Below are positions 32,555 to 40,409 of a DNA stretch of 64,000 bases, piece after piece. The notes under the pieces were generated by a model. That model did no database searches. It worked only from the letters and a program-made list of their open reading frames with translations, and was not told where the DNA came from. The DNA lies in NCBI GenBank assembly GCA_964489705.1, contig CAZAZQ010000010.1:1-64000 (forward strand), given 5' to 3'. The stretch is from CAZAZQ01 sp964489705 (lineage in GTDB: Bacteria; Zixibacteria; MSB-5A5; GN15; FEB-12). Position 1 is the first letter of the stretch. Every line of letters starts with the position of its first letter. The position numbers and the translations under genes are program-made.

Positions 32555-33334
32555 ATGAAAAGCTCAGTTTTTATAAAGGTAGCATTTGTACTTGTAATGG
32601 CAAGCTTTGTTCTCCCTCCAGATGCTGAATCCCAGACCGTAAGGGAGACTTTCCTTCTCAAATCAAAACAGGAGGCTGTCACAAGGGCGCTTGAGTATAC
32701 CGGCTTTGATGAATTGAGGAACTTCGAGCTTGATAAGTCACTGAACGAAGTACAATTGATAACGGTACATGACTCGACTACACCGTTCCTTTCAGACAGT
32801 ATCAACGGAAAAACCGCCTGGGCGGTTGAATTTGAAAATATCGTCTTACAAGCGAATGCCTCACCGATTACCTTCACCGTTATACTTGACGCTGAAACGG
32901 GGCGGCTATTCGAAATTAGGTCAAAATATGAAGGTCCTCCGGAGAAGCGTCCTTGTGAACCGTCTGCAAAGCTTGCCGAACAACAGCTCGGTATGACTAT
33001 CGAACGGTACCTTGGTTTGCCTCAAACGCCGCCGTCGGTAAGCTTTCTCCAGGCTCTTGACAGTGCCTTTACTTCTCCTGTCCACGCTTCGCTTACGATA
33101 GCCCGGTACGTTATTTACTCTTCCCAAGGGCGGGCGGAGCAACCGGTGTGGGCAATTAGCTTGCATGGTTTACCTCCTATTCCAGTGAAACACGGCACAA
33201 TCGATTTTATGCGTAGTGTTATCAATGCCGAGACGGGAGAAAGAATAATGGAGGTTAACCTTCCCTATAGGTCGTGTGACCCTGACTGGCATTGGCCACA
33301 GGAGGGAGTGGAACCGCTCAAGAGGGAAAAATGA
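32555..33334 (+). CDS. Exported PepSY-like paralog 3
   Basis: 259 residues with signal peptide (VMASFVLPPDA/ES). Closer to paralog 1 than to 2 and 4: LITVHDSTTPFLSDSINGKT matches paralog 1's TVRDSTTPFLSDSIDGRR. Family landmarks AVTRALEYTGFDEL, AWAVEFENIVL and TVILDAETGRLFEI are present. Ends VWAISLHGLPP ... VINAETGERIMEVNLPYR. Confidence 0.6.
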   Translation: MKSSVFIKVAFVLVMASFVLPPDAESQTVRETFLLKSKQEAVTRALEYTGFDELRNFELDKSLNEVQLITVHDSTTPFLSDSINGKTAWAVEFENIVLQANASPITFTVILDAETGRLFEIRSKYEGPPEKRPCEPSAKLAEQQLGMTIERYLGLPQTPPSVSFLQALDSAFTSPVHASLTIARYVIYSSQGRAEQPVWAISLHGLPPIPVKHGTIDFMRSVINAETGERIMEVNLPYRSCDPDWHWPQEGVEPLKREK

Positions 33335-33456
33335 GCAAAATGGAAACAGTAATCTAAATAAGTGAGGGATGGAGAATTTAGTGATTATACTTGGGGTCAA
33401 GGTGTGGGTCGGGGGAACCATTACCTGACTGTAAATGGGGAAGATGAGGTGAGCTG

Positions 33457-34269
33457 ATGAAGAAAAAAATACTCTGTATGGTTATGAGTGTTGTCACACT
33501 GTGCTTGTTGACATCATTGTTACATGCCGATTCCACCAACGTATTAAACACAAAGAATGAGGCTATTGCCGCGGCGCTGGCGTACTCGGGATTTTCCACC
33601 CTTCGGCAGTGTTCGGTCGATACGGCGTCGGTACGACTGGTTGTGCTCGATGACGATCAGACTCCGTGGTTGCATAACGAGCTTAACGGGAAGAAACTAT
33701 GGCAGGTCAAGGTTGACGTGACCCTGGAGGTGCTTGTAGAAGACCAACGTACTGGAGATACTCTACGGGAGTTTGACGAAAAGAGCAGGGAATTCACTAT
33801 CTATTTGGACCCTGAGACCGGACAGATACTCAAGATGACATCGGATCCGGGAGAGTATCCTCACAAACCGTTCAAGCCTCCGGCAGAGGTGGGAGAATGG
33901 GTGCTGACACACAGGAGGGAGAAGTTCGTCGGTTTTCCGAAGGAACCGCCGAAGGTGACTTTCCTCAATGCGTTACGGTCGGTTATCGGTGATCCGTTTT
34001 CGGCGAAGGAAATTCAGGTGGTCTATATGCTCTGGTCAAGGAATGGCTCAGAGCCGCGGCCGGTGTGGTCGATCGACTTGCGGGGGCTTGATCAACCGGC
34101 AGTCATGCCGTCGCATCATGCGATGGAAGTGGATATTCCGATTGAAGACCTAAACCATATGCGGACTATTGTTTGTGCCGAAACCGGTCGGCATTTGTGG
34201 TCAACGAATGTTCCTCAGTCTGTAATCCCGGATATGTACAAGAAAGAGCACCCTTCCGAGGAGAAATAA
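33457..34269 (+). CDS. Exported PepSY-like paralog 4
   Basis: 270 residues with signal peptide (TLCLLTSLLHA/DS). Nearly identical to paralog 2 from GFSTLRQCSVDTASV onward, with scattered substitutions, so the pair arose by recent duplication or is kept alike by gene conversion. The alternation 1-2-3-4 with 1 like 3 and 2 like 4 suggests that a two-gene block was duplicated. ATG behind GATGAGGTGAG. Confidence 0.62.
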   Translation: MKKKILCMVMSVVTLCLLTSLLHADSTNVLNTKNEAIAAALAYSGFSTLRQCSVDTASVRLVVLDDDQTPWLHNELNGKKLWQVKVDVTLEVLVEDQRTGDTLREFDEKSREFTIYLDPETGQILKMTSDPGEYPHKPFKPPAEVGEWVLTHRREKFVGFPKEPPKVTFLNALRSVIGDPFSAKEIQVVYMLWSRNGSEPRPVWSIDLRGLDQPAVMPSHHAMEVDIPIEDLNHMRTIVCAETGRHLWSTNVPQSVIPDMYKKEHPSEEK

Positions 34270-34622
34270 GTGTGTGCGAAGTGGTCGAGAACATGTCAAG
34301 TTTGGTGAGCTAAAGAGTTGAGGCAAGGGCATTCAGGGCTGGGGCAAGTCGATTTGAAGGGACAAGGTTTGGTTTGACCCTAGATCCCTTGTTTGTTAGT
34401 TGTTGTTCCCCAGCCTCGAAACTATTCCCTGCGCAGCCGCGAGGCAAGAGTCGTCCTAGCAAGCCCCTGGCAAGCGAAATCGTGCCTGTTCTGACAACCT
34501 GCCAAGCCAGCGCAAACATGCCGGTGCGGCGGGGTGCTGTAGTCTGTTGAAGCCTGAAATGAAAAGGACAAAGTCGGGAGAAAACCAATTTACACAGGCT
34601 TGCCGGTTGCATTAATTTCGGT
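34270..34622. other. 353-bp region without a convincing gene
   Basis: Rich in short inverted repeats (for example around 34470-34545, GCCAAGCCAGCGCAAACATG) and of higher GC than the PepSY-like genes. A 100-codon minus-strand frame covers it but shows no ribosome-binding site and no protein-like features. A structured RNA is possible; it does not match the conserved landmarks I know for tmRNA, RNase P RNA, SRP RNA or 6S RNA. Confidence 0.3.
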
Positions 34623-35408
34623 ATGGAAAAGGCTGAGATTCGAGTCGGTACGTCAGGCTACTCTTTTGCAGACTGGCGTGGGACATTCTATCCGGAGAAG
34701 ATCGGCAAAGGGAAGATGCTCGACTACTACGTCAGGCATTTCCCGACCGTAGAAATCAACTCTACCTACTACCGCATCCCCCATCCCAAAGTCTTTGAGA
34801 ACATGGTCAGGAAAGTGTCTGAAGGATTCGACTTCATGGTCAAGGTCCCCCGGTCGTTCACGCATCAACGGGGGAGCATGGACAAAGAGGTTACGCCGTT
34901 TCGACAGGCTGTTCAACCGTTGGCGGAATCAGGAAAGCTTGCCGGGTTATTGGCGCAGTTTCCTTACTCCTTTCGTTTCTCAGCGGATGCTCTTACCCAC
35001 TTGTCAAAATGTAAAGAAGCAGTCGCGCCGCATCGGCTCTTTTGCGAGTTTCGCCATGAGAGCTGGGTGAATAGGGCAATGTATGAGAGACTCAAATCTG
35101 AGCACATCGGCTACGTCTCGGTTGATGAGCCTCAACTTGCGGGTTTGCTGAAGCCGGATTGCTTTGCCACGACAGACGTAGCGTATATCCGATTGCACGG
35201 TCGAAACGCCGAGAACTGGTGGAAGGGAGGGGCGCTGCGTTACGATTACGACTACAGTGACGAAGAGCTCCAGTACTGGGAAGAGAAAATCAGGCGGATC
35301 GAGGAGAAGGTGAAAGCAATTTATGTCTATTTTAACAACTGCCACCTTGGCAAAGCGCCGAGCAATGCCGCCAAATTTATGAAGTTGTTGGGAATTAGAC
35401 AAGCATAG
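34623..35408 (+). CDS. DUF72 (YecE-like) family protein
   Basis: 261 residues. The start RVGTSGYSFADWRGTFYPE and the pattern of VEINSTYYRIPHPKVFENMV, FCEFRHESWVN, AYIRLHGRN and VYFNNCHLGKAPSNA are characteristic of DUF72, a TIM-barrel family of unknown biochemical function. Length is normal. Stands alone, with converging genes downstream. Confidence 0.9.
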   Translation: MEKAEIRVGTSGYSFADWRGTFYPEKIGKGKMLDYYVRHFPTVEINSTYYRIPHPKVFENMVRKVSEGFDFMVKVPRSFTHQRGSMDKEVTPFRQAVQPLAESGKLAGLLAQFPYSFRFSADALTHLSKCKEAVAPHRLFCEFRHESWVNRAMYERLKSEHIGYVSVDEPQLAGLLKPDCFATTDVAYIRLHGRNAENWWKGGALRYDYDYSDEELQYWEEKIRRIEEKVKAIYVYFNNCHLGKAPSNAAKFMKLLGIRQA

Positions 35409-35529
35409 GGTGTCACTTTCCTGAAAGGTTACCGGTGTGCCTGTGAACGGAGCGTGGTAGCCGGAAAAAGAGAAAGGAGAATCTCAACTTTCACCGGTGT
35501 CCCTTTTACGTGTAACCTCTTTTTTCCCC

Positions 35530-37050
35530 TCAGCCGGTAAAGATGGGCATTCCCATGAGAGGCCAAATCAACCAGACAAAAGCCGCCAAGACAACCATGA
35601 GAAGGATGCTTGCGGGAATACCGGCAAGAAAGAACTCTCCCGAGGAAAAGAGCTTGCTTTCGTATGCGATGGCGTTCGGTGCGGCTCCAACCAGCAGAAG
35701 AAACGGCATCCCCGCCGTGACGAGCGAGGCAAACAGAACAATCTCCGGAGCAACGCCGATGTAGGGGGCAATCACCAAGGCGACCGGCAAACAAATGGCA
35801 ATCGCCGCCACGTTCATTATAATGTTGGTCATCACCAGGACAAATAAAGCGATACCCATGATAAAGATAAACCAGTGCGACTCTTGAAACATGACCAACC
35901 AGTGAATCGCGAGCCATTCGGCGGCTCCGGTTTGCCACAGACAGAAGCCGATACTCATTGCTCCACCGAAGAGGAGAATAATGTTCCAGGGAATTTCTTC
36001 GAGGTCTTCGAGAGTGAGAATCTTGAACAGGAAAAAGAGCACGGTCGTCATCAAGAGGATGGCACTTTTGTTCAACGGTTCAAAGGACGGTACGAAAGAG
36101 CGCAAACCGAGAATAAGGATAGCAACAACCACGATGCCGATGGTTAACATTTCTTTGTGCTTCATTGGTCCCAGCTTTGCTCGGAGAACTTTGACCCGTT
36201 CTTGTAAGCCAGGTATCCGGCTCTTCTCCGGACGAAAGAACAACATAAAAAACCCCCACAGCAGAAACACCATCAACCCGCCGATGGGAAGCATGTAGTA
36301 GGTCAATTCGAAGAAGGTTATTTCCCTTCCCACGATGTCCTTAAAGAACCCGATAGCAACGGCGCCGCGAGCCGCCCCCAGCAATGTTATGATACTCCCG
36401 GCTCCGGCGGTGAAAGCCATTCCGATGAAAAGCCCTTTCCCAAATCGAGTCGGTTTCTGGTCTTCTTGGTAGAGGGGATAAATCGCCAGCAGCAAGGGGA
36501 ATATCGCCGCCGCGACGGCGGTGTGCGCCATAATCAGCGTCATTGCGGCGGTCATGACAAAAACACCCAAGTAGATACTGCTGGTACGTTCCCCTACGAG
36601 CGAAAGCATCTTGTATGCCAACCGCTTTGTGAGCCCGGTACGGCTGAATGCCATCCCGATGACCACCGAGCCGATAATGAACCACACGGAAGGATCCATG
36701 AAATCGCCGAAGGCAACTTTAGCCGGACGAATCAGGAAAAGAACTTGAATAACTCCGACGGCAATGCTTGTGACCCCAATCGGTATCACCTCAAATACCC
36801 ACCAGACCACCGTCAGGAGAAACAGCGCCAGAGCCGCTTTTCCTTGTGGGGTCAAAGGAAAACGTTTTCCCTCCGGGTCCACCGCGTCGGGAAGAGCCGG
36901 GAGAAAATAGACCACGCAAAAAAGGGTAATTCCCAGCAGGATAAAAAAGAGGCGTTTCCAGTCAAGTCGTCGAACGGCTTTTGCCAGATAGATGTCTTGC
37001 GGCATTGGCGGCAAGCTGCGGGGTTGCATCTTCTTGTTGTCTTTCCGCAT
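35530..37050 (-). CDS. DASS/SLC13-family sodium:dicarboxylate-type symporter
   Basis: 506 residues from ATG 37050 (MRKDNKK), which has GAGGAG nine bases upstream; a GTG three codons earlier is less likely. A hydrophilic N-terminal tail and then about 12 hydrophobic segments. The family's inverted repeat carries SLC13 motifs: in the first half IPIGVTSIAVGVIQVL and MAHTAVAAAIFPLLL; in the second half LFGGAMSIGFCLWQTGAAEW and LLLVGAAPNAIAYESKLFSS. Substrates of the family are dicarboxylates, citrate or sulfate; the two-component genes in the same operon hint at an organic acid. Last gene of the minus-strand operon starting at 42958. Confidence 0.88.
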   Translation of the reverse strand: MRKDNKKMQPRSLPPMPQDIYLAKAVRRLDWKRLFFILLGITLFCVVYFLPALPDAVDPEGKRFPLTPQGKAALALFLLTVVWWVFEVIPIGVTSIAVGVIQVLFLIRPAKVAFGDFMDPSVWFIIGSVVIGMAFSRTGLTKRLAYKMLSLVGERTSSIYLGVFVMTAAMTLIMAHTAVAAAIFPLLLAIYPLYQEDQKPTRFGKGLFIGMAFTAGAGSIITLLGAARGAVAIGFFKDIVGREITFFELTYYMLPIGGLMVFLLWGFFMLFFRPEKSRIPGLQERVKVLRAKLGPMKHKEMLTIGIVVVAILILGLRSFVPSFEPLNKSAILLMTTVLFFLFKILTLEDLEEIPWNIILLFGGAMSIGFCLWQTGAAEWLAIHWLVMFQESHWFIFIMGIALFVLVMTNIIMNVAAIAICLPVALVIAPYIGVAPEIVLFASLVTAGMPFLLLVGAAPNAIAYESKLFSSGEFFLAGIPASILLMVVLAAFVWLIWPLMGMPIFTG

Positions 37051-37091
37051 ACTTCTCACTCCTCACCCGTTCCGTATGAAAGAGCGGGTGG

Positions 37092-37619
37092 TTACAATAC
37101 CTCCTTGGCGATTTCGTGAAAAATGTCGACCGTCCGCACCACCCCCACCACTTTGTTATCTTTGAGGACGGGCAAAATGCTCAGGTTGTGTAAGTTCATT
37201 TCGTAAATTACCTTGATGATATGATCTTCATAGTCGACGGTTGTCTCGATAGGAATCATCACTTCACTGACGGGTCGCTCCGCCCGTTCTCTCACTCCGG
37301 CAATGACCTTGTCGAACGACAGTTCCGAGAGATTCGGGTCCATTTTTACGTCGAACAATTTCTTTCTGTAGCTCAGGGGTTTTTGCAATAGAAACTCCGG
37401 TTCCAAACCGCGGAGGATGTCGCGCCGTCGAACCATGCCCAAAAGTTCGTATTTCTCGTTGAATACGAGGAGCACGCGAGGGAGTGACTTCCGTCCGTTT
37501 CTCTCCAGTTCCGAACCTTCCATTTCCGCCATCGCTTGGCGCAGCGTGAACCAGTAGGGGATATGGGGGTATTCGTCCATGGGAATCATAATGTCGCTCG
37601 CTCGCACCTTCATCATCAT
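37092..37619 (-). CDS. CBS-domain protein
   Basis: 175 residues with two CBS domains: KVRASDIMIPMDEYP ... LVFNEKYELLGMVRRRDILR and ERPVSEVMIPIETTVDYEDH ... LPVLKDNKVVGVVRTVDIFH. CBS pairs bind adenine nucleotides and regulate attached or partner proteins. Placed between the response regulator and the transporter genes, so probably tunes the transporter or the PEP/pyruvate enzyme of the same operon. Confidence 0.9.
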   Translation of the reverse strand: MMMKVRASDIMIPMDEYPHIPYWFTLRQAMAEMEGSELERNGRKSLPRVLLVFNEKYELLGMVRRRDILRGLEPEFLLQKPLSYRKKLFDVKMDPNLSELSFDKVIAGVRERAERPVSEVMIPIETTVDYEDHIIKVIYEMNLHNLSILPVLKDNKVVGVVRTVDIFHEIAKEVL

Positions 37620-37665
37620 GAGTCTCCTTTCGAGAATTTGTCCTTCTTACTTAGCGTCAAGCAGG

Positions 37666-38238
37666 TTATTGTTCTTTCTCTTCTTCAATTTCTTTCAGGA
37701 GCGCGACAAGCTGCGATTTCGGTAAGCCTGACTGCCGACTCATCGCTTCTTCGTCTCCTTTGTATCTATCCGCCAAACGACGGAGATATTCTTTCCGAAA
37801 CGCTTGTTGGGCTTTCTCGTATGGTTCGCACGTGAATATGTCCGCCAAACGAGCCGCTTCACGCTTTATCCTCTGCCACCGCATCGCTCTATCCAACGTA
37901 AAAACAATCTGCTCCTTCTTGAACGGCTTGGTGATATAGTCAAAGACCCCTTTTGATAACGCCTCGATAGCGGATTCCAGTGAGCCGAAAGCAGTAATGA
38001 TAATGACCTGTTCGAACCGATTTTGCTCTTTAATCAGCCGGAGTATATCGAGCCCATCCATTCCCGGCATCTTCAAGTCGGTGATAATAACATCAAACTC
38101 TTCTTGCTCGAGAATGTTCGGCACTTCCAAGGGGTTATGGGTGCCTCGGAAGCCGTATGATGTTTTTTCCGTGATGATGCGTTCGAGCAGTTTCAGCATA
38201 TGGGGCTCGTCGTCGATTGCCAAGATACGTTGTTTCAT
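37666..38238 (-). CDS. Response regulator (receiver domain with short C-terminal region)
   Basis: 190 residues. Receiver domain with acidic pocket (ILAIDDEPH), phospho-acceptor in VIITDLKMPGMDGLDIL, and conserved Thr/Lys (IITAFGS, YITKPFKKEQ). After about residue 120 there is a charged helical stretch and a short helix-turn-helix-like end (EEAMSRQSGLPKSQLVALLK) rather than a recognised output domain. ATG overlaps the stop of the kinase gene (ATGA), so it is the kinase's partner. Confidence 0.92.
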   Translation of the reverse strand: MKQRILAIDDEPHMLKLLERIITEKTSYGFRGTHNPLEVPNILEQEEFDVIITDLKMPGMDGLDILRLIKEQNRFEQVIIITAFGSLESAIEALSKGVFDYITKPFKKEQIVFTLDRAMRWQRIKREAARLADIFTCEPYEKAQQAFRKEYLRRLADRYKGDEEAMSRQSGLPKSQLVALLKEIEEEKEQ

Positions 38239-40409
38239 CCTTTTCCTCCCTGCCTCACTTCTTCTTCGTGATAGACCGGCATGGTTACCGTGAACGTCGT
38301 GCCGCTGGGTCGGCTCGGGTCGTCCTCAGCCGACACGCTGGTGAAAGTTATTGTTCCGCCGTACTTTTTTACTATCCCGTAACAGAGGGACAGACCCAAA
38401 CCAGTCCCTTCACCGGCTTTTTTCGTCGTGAAGAAGGGGTCAAAAATCTGCGGCTTAATCTTGTCGGGGATACCGATACCGGTATCGGTCACATTTACTT
38501 TCACTTGGTCGCCTTCTTCTTTCGCGGTAATGGTCAACGTTCCCTTTTCCGGAGCCATGGCCGCAATAGCATTATTAATCAAATTGAAAATTACTTGTTG
38601 AAACTCGCGAGTGTCCCCGCGGACAAGTGGAAGCTGTTCGGGGACATCCAGTTTTAATTCAATCTTTTTGGTCATCAAGGTGTTCTTACAGATTCCCACA
38701 ACGGTTTTGATGCTGGCGGGAACGTCAACATGGTCTTCCAAACCTTCCGTTACCCGGGCGAATCCCAACATATCTTCAACCACCTTCTTGGCGTGGTTGG
38801 CGTTGAATTCAATTATTTTCAGATCTTCGTACTCCGAGGAATCGGGATCCGCTTTTTCCAGCAGGAGGTCGGTGAAACCGAGAATGATAGCGAGAGGATT
38901 ATTGATTTCGTGGGCAATGCCTGCGGCAAGGATACCGATAGAGGCAAGTTTCTCGGTGTTATAGATGCGTTGCTCGATTTCCATCTTTTCGGTGACGTCT
39001 CTCATGATCGCGGTGCTGCCGATAGGTTCTCCGTTTTGGTCACGTAAGAGGGTTCGGGAAAGGTCGATGGTAATTCTCCTGCCGTCTTTGGTAATACGGC
39101 GGGCAAGGTAATGCCTGACATGTCCTTTCACGTAGACTTCGTTTCTTATCCGCTCCAGTTCTTTTTCAGCGTCAACCTCCGGCGGGATAAGGCGGTGAAA
39201 GCTTTGTCCCAACATTTCCTCCGCCGTGTAACCGAATATGGCTTCCGCCCCGCGGTTCCATACCTGTATGCGATTGTCGTTGTCGATGAAGACGATAGCG
39301 TCCATCGAATTCGCCAAAAGGCTGGACATGTACTCCTGCTGCAGGTTGACACGTACCTTGAGACTTTGGGACAGTCGCCGATGGTACATGACGGCTAACA
39401 TCCCGTAGATGAACAATCCTGCAACGAGCGCCACCCCAGTCCAAAAGAGCCTCACGTAAACCTGACTGACGGCTTCGGCAACTTCGCTTATCGGCGCCAC
39501 TACAGCGACCGACCACGCTTTGCCGGTAGGGAGTAGGGTGCTTCTGATAGGAGTGTAAGCGATAAGTTTGGTTATTTCCCCGCTCAACCCGCGATGCCAA
39601 CCGCTGACGTACGTCCCCGTTCCTTCTTTCCCCTGAAGCATTCGGTTTTTCATAATTTCGTTAATTTTCGAGAAGCTGACGTACGGTTTGCGCTCATGAC
39701 GAGCGGTGAAAGCGTTTTTGCCGATGAACTCTTTCTCCGGGTGAAACAAAAACATCCCGGTCTCGGTTATCACCCACGCATAGCCGGTCTTGCCGGAGTG
39801 AATATCTTGTGTCACACGTGCAACCAAGTCGGTAATGTCCAGGACGGCGAAAAAGATATTACCCTCACCGTTTGGAGCAGGAGCACAAACGGTGCTCAGT
39901 ATCGTTTTGTTCTCCGCTTCGGTTGTGTTGATACTCATGCCGCTGAGGAAGAGAGAACTCTCGCCCTTTTCCTGCATCTCCCGAACACTTTTGAGAACGG
40001 CAGGGGAGACTGTCTTCTGCAGCCCAAACTGCTCTTGGATGACACCGGTATGGTCGAGCCAGCCGATGGTTAACACTCCCTTGGTTTGAAGCCGTCGAAA
40101 GGCAGCTTCATAGACAGTAGAGCGTGCGGACGGAGGCAAGGAACCGCTCAGGGAAGAAAGCTCTTCAATTTCTACCGCCACATCGTGAAGAATGTCATCG
40201 ATTTTTGCTGCGGCTTGTCGCGCCAAAATCAATTGTTGTTGGTTGAAATCATTATAGATTTGTTCCCGCATCAGACGGCTGTCTTGATAAATGAGGAAAA
40301 AAGCGGTGCCGATAATGAGAAAGAACAGGATGGAGCTGACCGTTGTGATATGACGGAATTGGAAGAGAGTATCGACTAGATTCCCCAAGCGCTTCAGGCT
40401 CCGTTTCAT
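38235..40409 (-). CDS. Membrane sensor histidine kinase with periplasmic Cache-like and PAS domains
   Basis: About 724 residues from MKRSLKRLGNLVDTLFQF, whose ATG overlaps the previous stop by 4 bp; a longer frame from 40469 is not needed. N-terminal membrane segment (ILFFLIIGTAFFLIY), a ~270-residue periplasmic dCache-like sensor (AWVITETGMFLFHPEKEFIG), a second segment, a PAS domain (SMDAIVFIDNDNRIQVWNRG), H-box AAGIAHEINNPLAII, N-box NLINNAIAAM, G-boxes DTGIGIP and GEGTGLGLS. dCache sensors commonly bind small carboxylates or amino acids, which suits the DASS transporter in the operon. Confidence 0.93.
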   Translation of the reverse strand: MKRSLKRLGNLVDTLFQFRHITTVSSILFFLIIGTAFFLIYQDSRLMREQIYNDFNQQQLILARQAAAKIDDILHDVAVEIEELSSLSGSLPPSARSTVYEAAFRRLQTKGVLTIGWLDHTGVIQEQFGLQKTVSPAVLKSVREMQEKGESSLFLSGMSINTTEAENKTILSTVCAPAPNGEGNIFFAVLDITDLVARVTQDIHSGKTGYAWVITETGMFLFHPEKEFIGKNAFTARHERKPYVSFSKINEIMKNRMLQGKEGTGTYVSGWHRGLSGEITKLIAYTPIRSTLLPTGKAWSVAVVAPISEVAEAVSQVYVRLFWTGVALVAGLFIYGMLAVMYHRRLSQSLKVRVNLQQEYMSSLLANSMDAIVFIDNDNRIQVWNRGAEAIFGYTAEEMLGQSFHRLIPPEVDAEKELERIRNEVYVKGHVRHYLARRITKDGRRITIDLSRTLLRDQNGEPIGSTAIMRDVTEKMEIEQRIYNTEKLASIGILAAGIAHEINNPLAIILGFTDLLLEKADPDSSEYEDLKIIEFNANHAKKVVEDMLGFARVTEGLEDHVDVPASIKTVVGICKNTLMTKKIELKLDVPEQLPLVRGDTREFQQVIFNLINNAIAAMAPEKGTLTITAKEEGDQVKVNVTDTGIGIPDKIKPQIFDPFFTTKKAGEGTGLGLSLCYGIVKKYGGTITFTSVSAEDDPSRPSGTTFTVTMPVYHEEEVRQGGKG

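Noticed and set aside
34310..34612. 100-codon minus-strand frame
   Set aside because: No ribosome-binding site, no protein-like composition and an internal pattern better explained by GC-rich inverted repeats.
35497..37119. Long plus-strand frames opposite the DASS transporter
   Set aside because: Antisense shadows of a clear membrane protein gene; charged, low-complexity translations.
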